Source of the DNA: Closterium sp. NIES-65
Lineage: Eukaryota > Streptophyta > Zygnematophyceae > Desmidiales > Closteriaceae
Assembly: GCA_948144175.1 (NCBI GenBank)
Contig: CANXME010000222.1
Location: forward strand, 1,192,501-1,256,500
DNA: 64,000 nt
Reading direction: 5' to 3'
The notes beneath the pieces are model-generated. The model was not told the origin of the DNA. It ran no database searches and saw only the letters and a list, made by a program, of their open reading frames with translations. Both the position numbers and the translations under genes were made by a program. This document shows, in pieces, positions 44,502 through 54,499 of the stretch. Within the stretch, counting starts at the first letter, position 1, and each line of letters starts with the position of its first letter.

Positions 44502-45948
44502 ATGATGGGTAGGCGCCGGCAGCCTTGGCGTGAGGTGATCGTGGCGGCGAGATCTCCTGCTGCGCCCACCCTACCAGCGGCCCCGGGCGGGCAGGTGCCA
44601 GCCCTGTTCCGAGCCGTCACGGACTGCTTGACTGCGGGTGTTGGCGCCACATCATCTTCGAGCGCGCCTGCTCGGCCACGGGAGCCGGTGTATCGCTCCC
44701 CGCGTGGGCTCATTCATCCGTTTCTCCGTGCGCGTGGCCATTCGTTCCGTCGTCGTTGCCCCCCTCGCCCGCTCCTGTCCGGCCAGGCTCGTCCTCGACC
44801 TCAGCTACACGCGTCGGCCACACGGTCCCAGCCGTTGCAGCTACCTTCGGCCTGGTCTCAGTCCGCGTCGTCCCGCTCGGAGGCGCCGGATGCGCCGGCG
44901 CAGTCTGCGCCGCTAGCCCCTCTGCCGCAGCCTCCCCCTCTAGCGTCGGAGTTGGCGTTGCCTCCGCTGACATGTCCTTCCGTGCCCGTCCCTCCGCCGC
45001 CTCAGCCCGATTCCGCACCTCCGGTTGGCGTGCAGGCGCATCCCCCGACGTCTGCCCCAGGGCCCGGCCTAGGCGCGGCGCCGCCACCTCCTCAGCCGTC
45101 CGCTCCGCCTCACGCGCCGCCCGCGTTGGGGCCGACTCCCGTTGCGCCGCTTGCGTATTCGTAACCACCCCGGTTAGATTTGGCGGATTTCACACCTCTT
45201 GTTCCCCGGGGGCTTCCTCTCCCTGTTCCCGCTCCTCATGGGCCTCAGCGCCAGCACCCTCTAGTTCTGGGGTCTCGCCTCCCTGCGGCTCGGCTCGGAT
45301 TTGTGAGTTACCCGCGTTCTCGTCTCCTCCCCGCTCTTTGCGTGATGTTCTCCCCTGCCCCCCACTCATCTGCTGTGTTTTGCGATTTCCACGTCCCTCG
45401 CCATCCTGCGCCCCCTTCACTCCCGCAGCATCAGCCTGTGCCTGGAATCTCCCGCGGCTACTGGAGCGAAGACGAGGTGCCTGGCACCACTCGTGACCCT
45501 GAGGTGGACTGGGATGGTGTCTCGTGGCCACATGTGCCGCGTGAAGGGAACTGAAACACTCCCCCCCGAGCCCTCCTTGGGGTGAGCCGCGGCCTGGAGA
45601 CGGGGCTTACCAGTCCGTGGCATGCACCTGGCGGAGGTTGGCCGCTGCGTGTCAGAGCTGTTGTTCGTGCTTGACCTCCTACATGGCACCCTTCAGTCGC
45701 GGGAGGTGGTGGCGCGGGATCCGCAGATGAATGAAGACCAGCAGGGACGGGTGCGGCGTGCAGTGTCGGGTGCGCTGTGTGATGTCTTGCATCTGCTGCT
45801 TGAGCCTGCGGACCCGTTGCTGGACGATGGGCCTGGCGCTGCGACTTTCCGCTAGGTAGCCAAGGCTGCTGAGGAGTCCCGGCTTGGGATCGTCCCTGCG
45901 AGCGCGTGTGTGCTCCGGTAGCTTGGGCGGCGGGTGAGGCGGATGTAG
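44502..45948 (+). pseudogene. Antisense ORF of L-b (opposite to ORF2), unknown function
   Basis: This ORF is on the plus strand, head-to-head with L-b ORF2, with 95 bp between the two ATGs. It starts at ATG 44502 (MMGRRRQPWREV), then GGQVPALFRAVTD, VYRSPRGLIHP and RARGHSFRRR. A proline/serine-rich middle follows, then a predicted helical C-terminal domain (45622-45948: VLDLLHGTLQSREVV, DPLLDDGPGAATFR). Breaks are a TAA near 45163, a frame change between 45554 and 45622, and TAG at 45853 and 45919. The same protein, in the same place, is seen in L-e and L-f. Aligned with L-e, differences fall mostly at third positions of this frame, so it, not the minus frame, was under protein-level selection. 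I do not recognise the family. Confidence 0.65.
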
Positions 45949-46089
45949 GTGTTGACCTGGCCGCTGCTGTGGTGGTTGCCTTCTTCCTCATGGCTTGGGG
46001 ACTTACCTTAGTGCTGCCCATTCAGTACTATACTTGCATGCATGTACTGTACCCTGTGCAACTCCTCCTTTCCTATGTTGTTCTTGCCA

Positions 46090-46316
46090 CCCCAAACGCG
46101 CGAGCCGCTGGGTTGGGTGGATCCACACTCACCGGAGTATAATGAGTGGAATGAACCAAAAGAGGAGGCTATATAGGTGCTCGTACAACATATAGGCGTA
46201 CTGCAGTGGCTATACTAAGGGCTCAATGCGAATGGAGGCTAAGGACTACGCTAGACTAGGTACATACTAAGCTAGAGAGCTAGGGAGCTGGGAGAGGCTA
46301 AGGACTGGGCCTAGTG
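46090..46316 (-). promoter_or_regulatory. 5' UTR block of L-b
   Basis: On the minus strand this is the LINE 5' end. A TATA-like ATATAGCCTCC (about 46152-46163) is shared with L-e, as is CAACCCAGCGGCTCG. The UNCG hairpins present in L-e and L-f are missing here. Confidence 0.45.
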
Positions 46317-46930
46317 CCTCTCTCTCTCTCTCTAATGGTCCTTGTATTGATATAGATGGCAAGTACAAGCATGCAAGTCATAGAGTCATAGGTTACACAC
46401 ATGCAAAGCACAAGCACCACAGATCTACAACTCCACTAGGGGCTCAATGACCGCGAAGCAGTCCCCAAGGTGCAACTCGTCCCCAATTCCCCCCACAGGC
46501 GGGTTTTCTACTGCCGCAGCCTCTCCAAGCTTGAGCAGGAGACCCACAGATTGGGCCCTTTGCAGGGCCACCGACCAGCGTTGCCTGAACTGGTGCAGGA
46601 ACTTTGCAGCATAGAACGATTTGGAGTCGGCGTTGAAGTGGCATGGAGCTGCAGTGTCCGCCAAGAGCTTCAGGAAGACTGGCACCTCCGCGCAGGGGCA
46701 ACCGTAGGTGTCCACCGCAAGTGGGAAGAACTTCACCGTCTCCGGCAGGGTGGCGTAGTGCTGGATCTTCTTGTCCGCTTGCTCTCGTGCCGCCCAGCCC
46801 CTGCCTTTCTGCGCCTCTGGATCCCTAGTGATAATAGGGTCAGTAATGGTGACGTCGCATACGTAGACTGCCCCACCGCTTCTGTTCGTCATTGTAAAAT
46901 CTGCCGTCTGTTCCTCAATAGGGCAGTGCG
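46317..46930 (-). mobile_element. LINE copy L-c, 5'-truncated (type II)
   Basis: On the minus strand it starts within the endonuclease region at about 46930 and ends with ATATCAATACAAGGACC and a (GA)n run of about 17 bases touching the 5' end of L-b. It is flanked by GA runs on both sides, so it probably inserted into a GA junction. Confidence 0.8.
46425..46930 (-). pseudogene. LINE ORF2 C-terminus (L-c, type II)
   Basis: Open from AHCPIEEQTADFTMTNRS through GGAVYVCDVTITDPIITRD and GWAAREQADKK to the stop at 46425. It resembles the C-terminal part of L-d (TADLTIRDRSSGAVWIGDVTITDP) and differs from type I copies by ITDP for VTDP, the segment YGCPCAEVP, and a C-terminus reading LHLGDCFAV instead of SLGDLWQ. 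RT and zinc motif are absent through 5' truncation. Confidence 0.82.
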
Positions 46931-46931
46931 C

Positions 46932-49460
46932 CTCTCTCTCTCAAGCGGTCCTTGTATTGATATAACGGGTGAGTACAAATGATCGAGGCAGAATAGAAAC
47001 AGGCAACACCAAAGACTAAAAGAACAACCTAGCAGCAAACCAGATCCTAAGAACAACCTACAACCCCTCCCACCAACCACCACCCCCCCCCCCCACTGGA
47101 AGCTCCTAAGGGGGCTCAGCAGTAGGTTCGAGCACCACAAAACAGTCCCCCAGGGACATTTCCTCGCCAGGAGCCCCGACAAGAGGGTTCTGGGCCTCTG
47201 CTGCCATGTTGCACTTGGCCAAGTAGCTTACGGCCTGTGCGCGCTGAAGGGTGACCGACCATCTCTGGCGGAACTGGTTGAGTAGTTTTGCCGCCTGATA
47301 GGTTGAAGGGTCGGCGTTGAAGAGCTTGCGTGCAGCCGTGTGGGCCAAGAGCTTGAGGAAAGCGGGGACCTCTGCGCATGGGCAGCCATAAGTCTCGACT
47401 GCGAGGGGTACGAATGAGACGTAGGCTGCCGGGGAGCCGCTGTAATCTGAGATTTTTTTGTCAGCGGCTTCCCTGGCAGCCCACCCCCTCCCTTTCACCG
47501 CATTGGGGTCGCGCGTGCTGATGGGGTCAGTGATGGTGACGTCCCCGATCCATACTGCCCCTGAGGACCGATCACGAATGGTGAGGTCCGCTGTCTTCCT
47601 AGTGACCGGGCAGAACTCGGCCGTTTCATTGTGCACCATGAACCCGGCGTACTGTGCCATCCTAATGCACTCATCCCTCAGCTCGTTGTGAGTATTTGTC
47701 CTTCCTCCTCCTGTGGCGCAGCGTAGCAGATGGTTTGGGAGCCGATTGTCTGGGATGGGAACCTGCTTGGTGCAGTCACAAGCGCCGTGGGCTGAAAATG
47801 GTAGTCCTAGCCTGAACTGTAGGGCTGTGGCAAAGTGGGGACCGTCGAGCCTCAGGGAGGGCATGAGCGGGACTGCATGGAGCCAGTCCCGGCTCCGTAC
47901 CCTGACAAAGAGAGAAGGCGCTGCGTATGGCCGCTTTTGGGGTTTGGGGTCATGCCCCGTGTGCTCTCCACCTGGTTAGCATACCTTCTGCCCTGAACTG
48001 CCAAAGCTAGCCCCTGCTGCAGCTTCACACCCGTGGGAGCAGCCCTGTCACTCTGTAGTAGCTCCCCGACATCACTCGGTAGGTCTGCCTCGCACTGAGC
48101 TAGCCAGCGGTAGAGAGCGCAGGAGTCCGTGTACGGTCCCATCATCTGCACCCGTGTCCCTGTCAGGGGCCCCAGCTGGCTATCTTCAAGGGTTGAGAGC
48201 AGCTGCTGTGCCTGGGTAAAGCTAGCTAGGTAGCTGTAGCTGCCCTCGACCGCGGGGTCAGTGATTCCGAGGCCCCCGAGTGATACTGGCAGCGAAGCTT
48301 GGGACCATGTACGAGAGATCTCAGCGTCACCCCGCGGATGCCTAATGCCACATGCCGTTAACAGAGTCTCAAACAACTGCCTGCCCCAACTGGACCACTC
48401 ATACAGAGGCATATGCATGAGGGGTGTGGTCCGGATGAGGTAGGAAACTCGTCTTGAGATACACCTGGAGAGTAGCAGGGCAGCCAGCTGAGGTTCCATC
48501 CGTGCTATCAGGCTAAGAGGTGCCGCCATGGAGCTAAGGTTTGAACGAATGAAGTCTGCTGTGGCCTCATCGGAACCTATGAAACTGCCTAGCAGCTTCA
48601 CGCCGTTTCCAGTGAACGGGACACCCTGGGGTAGGGCAGAGGTGGGGATGCCTGACTGTGACCAGGCCGCGCATTTAGATGGGTTATGATGCAGGCCAAT
48701 TGGCATGAGGCTCTCATTGAAGTGCTGAAACGCTGCAACGCAGGTAGATTGCTCCCCTAGGAAGGTGACGTCGTCTGCGTACGCTAGGCAGGCTACAGTA
48801 GGGAAGGCTTGGGCTGTAGCTTGCAGCGCGGGATTGATTGCCGCTGCAAACAGCAGTGGCCCAAGAGGGTCTCCCTGCCGAACTCCTGTCATGCTTAGCA
48901 GGGGCTCATGCTTGAAGCCCTCGTCCAGGTAGAGCGGTGAGGGGGCCCCGTAGGTGAGCTGTACTAGTGGAAGTAGTGGTGCTAGAGATGAATTGTCTAG
49001 CGCGGATGCTATTGCAGCTCTGTTGACACTGTTGAAGGCGTTGGCTAGGTCTGTCTGGAGGACTAGCGCGTGAGGATTTTCAGATAGGTAGGCGCGGGTG
49101 ATGTGGATAACCGCCTCCGCTCCCCCAGGCACCGCCACGCCGAACTGGTGTGGCATGAAGAATTTTCTTGCCGCCCCTGCTGTCAACATCAGAGCTGTTT
49201 TGGCGGCGAGTCTTGTGATGCTTTCACCAATAGCGATCGGCCTTGTCCCTCCGTCTGGTTTGGAGAGAGCCAGTAGGCGAGACGCTGTGAGGAGCCTGGC
49301 GACTGTGGATGGCAGTTTCCCTGTCAGAATGGTGTTGACCATTGCGTGGATGTTTGTCGCTACTGACTGATTGACTAGACACGCCTCCTGCTCATGCTCG
49401 AATGTCAGACCTGATGGGCCCGCCCCAATCCCATTGTCACAGCGTGACAGAACTCTGTCC
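46932..49460 (-). mobile_element. LINE copy L-d, 5'-truncated (type II)
   Basis: On the minus strand it runs from inside the region before RT (joined in frame to L-e at about 49460) to the 3' end ATATCAATACAAGGACCGC, then TTGAGAGAGAGAG at 46932-46945. 46946-47105 is its 3' UTR. Confidence 0.82.
47106..49460 (-). pseudogene. LINE ORF2 of L-d: type II RT and endonuclease
   Basis: It enters at NGIGAGPSGLTFEH just before RT. RT motifs are GGTRPIAIGESITR, HQFGVAVPGGAE, TGVRQGDPLGPLLF and YADDVTFLG (near 48780). SLGGLGITDP follows. A frameshift near 47880-47895 precedes WLHAVPL, and the second frame holds the zinc motif (CDCTKQ ... NHLLRC), the endonuclease motif TADLTIRDRSSGAVWIGDV and the C-terminus to 47106. 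Compared with type I copies the RT has FMPHQFG for FLPVQFG and DLANAFNSV for DIENAFNSV, so it is a clear subfamily. The frame upstream is shared with L-e. Confidence 0.86.
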
Positions 49461-50020
49461 CAAGGGTCAGCCCAGGCCTGGGGGTATGCTGCCTCCGCCG
49501 CCCTGTTGGACTTTGCCAGCATGGCGTTGGCTTGGTAGCGCTGCAGCATTACCGACCACCGTTGTCGGTAGTGCGCCGTCATCCTGGAGACCACCGTGGT
49601 GAGCCTCCCTTGGCGGTGCTTCTTCTTGGCCGCACTCGTCCCTAAAATGCGGAAGAATTTCTGTGTGTCTCTTGCTAGTCCCCCGTAGGTTTCCACAGCC
49701 AGGCCCAGGACCCCCGCAAACTCAGGGCGCTCCTCATACAGCCCCCTTTTGGTCCTGGCAGCGTCCTGTGCTGCCCACCCTGGCGCCTTTCTCTCTTGGG
49801 TATCCCGCCTCTGCAGCACTGGGTCGGTCACCGTCAGGTCTGTGAGGTAGGTTTCACCCGACTCCCTGTCACGGAAGACCAGGTCCGCCCGTTTAGGGTT
49901 GACTTGGGGCGAAAATCCTGTCGTCTCGTGCAAGGTAGTGAAATCCGCTTCACGTGCCATGCGTAGTGCCGCGTACACCACCGCGTTGTGGGTGTTGGTG
50001 CGGTCCCCCCATCCGCGCAT
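47852..50020 (-). CDS. Chimeric open frame: L-e C-terminus fused to L-d RT
   Basis: This is one open frame of 722 codons. Its first about 185 residues are the end of L-e ORF2: endonuclease motif KRADLVFRDRESGETYLTDL and the type I C-terminus up to AYPQAWADPWD. It then passes without a stop into the pre-RT and RT region of L-d (RVLSRCDNGIGAGPSG onwards). Sister copies continue PWEPSLGDLWQ at that point, so the join at about 49460 is a breakpoint that happens to keep frame. The order endonuclease then RT is the reverse of a normal ORF2. Whether it is expressed is unknown; I regard it as a by-product of recombination or insertion-deletion. Confidence 0.6.
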   Translation of the reverse strand: MRGWGDRTNTHNAVVYAALRMAREADFTTLHETTGFSPQVNPKRADLVFRDRESGETYLTDLTVTDPVLQRRDTQERKAPGWAAQDAARTKRGLYEERPEFAGVLGLAVETYGGLARDTQKFFRILGTSAAKKKHRQGRLTTVVSRMTAHYRQRWSVMLQRYQANAMLAKSNRAAEAAYPQAWADPWDRVLSRCDNGIGAGPSGLTFEHEQEACLVNQSVATNIHAMVNTILTGKLPSTVARLLTASRLLALSKPDGGTRPIAIGESITRLAAKTALMLTAGAARKFFMPHQFGVAVPGGAEAVIHITRAYLSENPHALVLQTDLANAFNSVNRAAIASALDNSSLAPLLPLVQLTYGAPSPLYLDEGFKHEPLLSMTGVRQGDPLGPLLFAAAINPALQATAQAFPTVACLAYADDVTFLGEQSTCVAAFQHFNESLMPIGLHHNPSKCAAWSQSGIPTSALPQGVPFTGNGVKLLGSFIGSDEATADFIRSNLSSMAAPLSLIARMEPQLAALLLSRCISRRVSYLIRTTPLMHMPLYEWSSWGRQLFETLLTACGIRHPRGDAEISRTWSQASLPVSLGGLGITDPAVEGSYSYLASFTQAQQLLSTLEDSQLGPLTGTRVQMMGPYTDSCALYRWLAQCEADLPSDVGELLQSDRAAPTGVKLQQGLALAVQGRRYANQVESTRGMTPNPKSGHTQRLLSLSGYGAGTGSMQSRSCPP

Positions 50021-52860
50021 CTCAGTAGGTGATTTGGCAAGCTGCTGTCTGCTATCTTGGAGCGCCTGCCGCGGCAGGGGTAGTTTTCTGTGACTGGAAG
50101 GGAAAGGCCGAGCCTGAAGCCTAGGGCTATGGCGAATTGCCCGGGTGAGAAGGTGAGGTCCGCTCGCGTGGGTATGGCATGCAGCCAGTCTCTTGCCCCT
50201 GGCGCCTGCAAGGCTATGAGCCGCACCACGTGCCTGTTGTCCTCGCCCGGCTTGTCTACCCGGGTGTCTCCTATCAGCTCCGCTGCCCTGTCCAAGTTAA
50301 CCTCGCGGGATAGCCCCAACTGCAGCCGCCCTTTCCCCCCCCTCTGATGGTGGTGCTCATGTAGGAGTTCCAGTGCCTTTTCTGGTAACTTGCTTTTAAG
50401 GTCCTGCAGGATCTCTCCTCCCCGTGCCGACACCTCGATGCGTTATGTAGATACCAGGTCTGCAGCCCGCCGCAGGGGGTTGTCTGGGTGCTCAGGGAGG
50501 CCACTTAGTAGGGTGTGGGCCGCGCATAGGGATGCCAGGTAGGCTGCGGGTGCTTCCGAGACCGGATCTATGAGGCCCAGCCCGCCGAGGCATACTGGAA
50601 GGGTCGCTTGCCTCCACACCAGGCTCTGTTCGATCTCCTTCCTTGGCACGTGCAGGTGTGCCGCTTTGAGCGCCGTCCACACCACTCCATCGCTCCACTC
50701 CCGCCATTCTTCTAAGGGCAGCATGTCTGCCGGTGTTGTCCGAAGCAGGTACGAGATGCGCCTGGATACGCAGCGTGACAGTAACAGTAGGGCATGCTGC
50801 GGGTGGATGCTGCTGAGAAGGTCGAGGGGGGCTGCCACCGCGTCTAGGGAAGCTGTGATCATGCGCCTCCCGTATTCCTTTGTTCCTATGGGGCTCCCAA
50901 AGACGCGTATGCTGTCTACTGCTGCTACCAGGCTGTCAGGAAGGTCGTCCGGTATGCCTGATGGGCTCCAGGCAGATGATTTTGCGAGGTTGCATTTGAG
51001 GTCGCGGCCAGCAAGTTGACTGGTGATGATCCCAAGGTGAGTGCCGCTTCCTGCGCCGTCCCCACGATTGTAATGTCATCAGCGTAGGCCATGACCGTGA
51101 CCGTCGGGAAAATGTCAGACGCCACCTGGAGCGCCGGTTGAATAGCTGCCGCAAAGAGCATGGGGCCTAGTGGATCTCCCTGACGGACCCCGCGCGCACT
51201 CTCGATGTGAGGCTCCGCGAAGCCGTGATCTAGTAGTAGGCAGGAGGGTGTGCCGTACAGCGTACGCACTAGTGGTATGATGCGGCTGAGTCCAGAGAAA
51301 TGCAGTGATTCGAAAAAACCGGCGCGTTCAACCGAGTTAAAGGCGTTTTCGATATCTAACTGCAGCACCACTCGCTTCAGATCCTCATCTAAGAGCGCCC
51401 GCACCGTGTGAATAATACATTCGGCGCCTCCAGGTACTGTCACTCCGAATTGTACCGGGAGGAAGTATTCTCGGATGGGCGTGCTTAGTTCCCTAAGCGC
51501 TGCCTTGGCTGTGAGTCATAGTATCGCTTCTCCTATGGCTATGGGTCTGACACCGCCGCCCGGTTTCTCCAGGGCTACTAGTCTAGATGGTAGCAAGAGC
51601 TGCGTCAGTTCCGCTGGCAGGTGGGTGCTAAGGACGTGGTTGACAACGCCATGCAGGTAAGAGCAAACTTCATTGTTGGTGAGCGCGGGGTCTCGGAGGT
51701 GCTCGAAGCAGGTGCCTGAGGGTCCCGCTCCAATTCCATTGGGGCATCTCGCCGTTACTTTGCGAAATGTCTCTGCTGACGTTGCTAGGTTGCTGGAGGC
51801 GAATCCTGTTACCCAGTTTGGGGTTTCGCTCCCTGCCCCAGGGTGCTTCGCTCTTAGTGCTTCCAGGGTCGCATTTGATGGTTCTGCGAGTGGCGAAGTT
51901 TGTAACGCTGCTGCTGCTTTTGCGAGATTTGCCTTGCGCACGAGCCCCTCCGCCCTCGCGCAGATGCCCTCTGGGTCCGGCTGGTGACGACTCGGTTGGG
52001 AGTTCTGGGGTATGGTGCAGGCATGGGAGTACAGTAGGTCCCACTTTTCCAACTTGAACTGGTCCAGCCTTGTCGCCACCTCGCTCCTCTGTTTCCAGGT
52101 GCGTTCCCAATGTTAGCTCTCAGTGTGAGTCGGGGCAGGAATAGCAACATTTGCCAGGCTCCTTGGCAGGTCGGGTTCTTGGAAAGCCGCAGCAGGGGAA
52201 TCGTGAGGCAGTAGCTGTAGATTCCGAGAATGTTGGGGGGAAGCTTCCGAGCTAGGAAGGGCTGGGCACTGTTGCGTAGAGGTGACAGGTCCCACTCCTT
52301 CACCTTCTGCCACGTGGCCTCGTCATCCGCGATATCTGCTGCTGAGCGCTCTCTATTTGCTGCCCTCGCGCTAGCCTGTGCACTTGATTCGGCCCCCTGG
52401 GCTGGTTGTGGGCCACGCGGCCTCCTCTGTCCCTGGTTTGCGCCTGTGTTCGGGATCCCCTCCTCTGCGTCGAGGGATATATCTTTAGAATCCCTCTCCT
52501 CCGATTCGATATATTCCCCGTCACTTCCTTCATCCTCTCCCCTCATTGAGTTTGCGTTCTGTCTTGTGCCAGACCGCAGAGGCCTTCCGTGTCTTTCCCG
52601 CCAGTCCCCCGATCTGGCCTTTTCCCTTGCTAACGCTCGTACCAAGTTTCCCAGGCCTCCTCCCCTGCCTCGGCCCCTCCCTCGCGCTCCTCGTGCTGCC
52701 GCTCCAGGCGTCACGGTTTCCGGCGGTCGACCTTCAGCTCTCCGGTTGGCCTGCTCCCGCAGGGCCTGCTGCCGGTTCGTTCCCCCTTGGTGACGGCCGC
52801 GTCTCGCCGCGGCCCTCCTCTCCTCTGCCTCTTCGGCGGCGCTCTCCCTCTCCTGCTGCG
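49460..52860 (-). pseudogene. LINE ORF2 of L-e: RT and endonuclease, broken
   Basis: Conserved sequence starts around GTNRQQALREQANRR and AREKARSGDWRERHGRP, then LPPNILGIYSYCLTIPLL. A frameshift near 52095 precedes the pre-RT region. RT shows GGGVRPIAIGE, VQFGVTVPGGAE, RGVRQGDPLGPMLF and YADDITIVG (near 51080). Further lesions are TGA at 51516-51518, a frameshift near 51035, TAA at 50443-50445 and a frameshift near 50010 just after the zinc motif (CRGRRSK ... NHLLRCADGG). The minus frame stays open upstream to 53593, but that part is antisense to a better conserved plus-strand ORF, so I place the likely start near 52860. Confidence 0.85.
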
Positions 52861-52893
52861 CCTCCGCCTCTTCTCCCGCGATCTCCAGCGGTG

Positions 52894-54244
52894 ATGACTG
52901 GTCGGCGCCGCCCTCCACCTTGGCGACTGCCTGGGGCGGATCCGCCTGATGCGTCCAACCCACAAGGGGCCAAGGTCGGGCGGGTGCCAGCCCTTTTCCG
53001 AGCCGCCGCTGATGTTGTTGCGGCCGCGGCTTCTGGTGGCGGTTCTTCTCAGGTGCGCGTCGGTTCATCTGCGCCTCGTGGGCCGATTTATCGGTCTCCC
53101 CGCGGGCGGACTCATCCGCATGTAAGGGCCCGGGGTCAATCCTTCCGCCACCGCCGCCCTCCCCGGCCATCTCCGTTGCTTGCCCCGCAGTCCGTGCGAT
53201 CCTTGGTTCAGGCCCCACGGTCACAGGTGCCACTGGTGCCTTAATCGCAACCATCGACGCAGCCCCTGCCGCCTCGATCGTTGCCGTCGCTGGCTTCTTC
53301 TTCGTCACAGCAGCAGCATTTGTCTGCGCCGGCGGCACTGTTGTCCTCTCCATTGGTGGCGCCGCCCGGGGCTGAGCTTGTGGCGCCGTCTGCGTCTTCC
53401 GGCCCGAGTTGCTTGCCGCCGCTGCCGCCGCCGATGTGGGCCTCTCTTCTAGCGCTTTAGACGCCACAGGCCCAACTGCAGGTCTCTCAGTGTCAGCCGA
53501 GTCCTTCTCTGCCGCCGCTAACCTCTCATCCTCCGCAGATTCAGCCGCCTCCTGCGGCTCAACAGCCGTCTTTGTCGCCGGTCCCCCACCCACCGGAACC
53601 TCCGCCTCAGGGGCCTCCTTCTCAGCCGGCGCAGGCCTCCCTATGTCCTCCGTCTGCCCTCCCTCAATCTCAGCCGCCCTTGCAGCCTCCTGTGGTGCCG
53701 CCGCCGCCCCCTCCCTGTGGGGCCTCAGTCTCTGCCGCCGCCGCCGCCGGTACCTTCTCCCCTCCCCCCGCCTCCTCCTCCCCGTTTATCGCCACCGGCG
53801 CCTCCTGGTCCGCCTGCTGATCCCTGGGGGGTGTCATGGTCTCGTCGCCCGCGTAATGGTGGTTGGGGCCCTCCCTGGTGCGCTCCTCCTGCCGAGGTGC
53901 CGTATCCCACCCCTGATTCGCGGCTGTTGCAATTTTGCCGTTGTGTGGCTGGCGTGGCTGCTGTGTTGGAGCACCTCCATCATGCTCTTCAAACGCGGGA
54001 GATTGTCCAGCGTGATCCCGAATTTGGCGAGCTGCAGTTGGCGCACGTGCGGGCGGCGGTGGCTGGCGCACTGTGGGAGGTGTTGTGTTTGCCGCTGGAG
54101 TCTGTGGATCCTGTACTGGACGAAGGTCCTGGCACCGCGGCCTTCCGAAGGGTAGCCAAGGCTGCTGAGTCGGCGCCTTTGGAGGTGGTCCCTGTGATCT
54201 CGTCCTTGCTCCGCTGGCTTGAGCAGCGGGTGCGTCAGGTTTAG
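52894..54244 (+). pseudogene. Antisense ORF of L-e (opposite to ORF2), unknown function
   Basis: Starts at ATG 52894 (MTGRRRPPPWRLPG), followed by GRVPALFRAAADV, IYRSPRGRTHP and RARGQSFRHRR, all alignable to L-b. A proline-rich middle (53260-53930) has a TAA at 53242 and a frame change near 53750. The C-terminal domain at 53927-54244 is intact: VLEHLHHALQTREIV, DPVLDEGPGTAAFRR, SSLLRWLEQRV, stop TAG at 54242-54244. Over two stretches aligned by hand with L-b, differences by codon position in this frame are 13 : 7 : 31. In the overlapping minus frame most of them become second-position changes. Function unknown; an ORF1-like or regulatory role is speculation. Confidence 0.7.
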
Positions 54245-54400
54245 GCGGCTTCGCCTTTGTCACCTTGGTTGTGGGCTTTTTCCTCCCCATGCCTGGGGGC
54301 TTACCTATTGTGTGACTCTTGGCAGCCTTAGTTGAGCCCTTTTGTAATGTATGCCATTGTTTAACGTTGCTCTTGTCCCCTTGTACTTGCCTCCCCTCAC

Positions 54401-54447
54401 GCGCAGCCGAAGGCCGCGCCGTCGAGCGTCGGCCGCCGTAGGCGGCC
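54401..54447 (-). promoter_or_regulatory. Paired hairpins in the 5' UTR of L-e
   Basis: Two inverted repeats, 54401-54419 and 54431-54447. On the minus strand the second reads GGCCGCCTACGGCGGCC, i.e. a stem closed by C(UACG)G. The first keeps pairing through a G-U, which would be an A-C mismatch on the plus strand. Same position and order as in L-f. Confidence 0.65.
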
Positions 54448-54499
54448 GGCGCGAGCCGCTGGGTTGGGAGGAACCAAGCTCACCAGAGAATAATGGCGG

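Larger units (their letters stand above)
40782..46316 (-). mobile_element. LINE copy L-b, near full length, decayed
   Basis: On the minus strand it runs from a 5' end next to (GA)n at 46316 to a short GA tail at 40782-40787. It holds the 5' UTR, the antisense ORF region, a broken ORF2 and a 3' UTR (40788-41071) ending ATGCAGGACTGCTTGAGAGA. About 5.5 kb. Confidence 0.85.

Noticed and set aside
53670..54290. Minus-strand frame MGRKKPTTKV... at the 5' end of L-e, and its counterpart at 45458-46021 in L-b, as a LINE ORF1
   Set aside because: Differences between the two copies fall mostly on second positions of these frames, the opposite of a conserved protein. The overlapping plus frame explains the conservation better.
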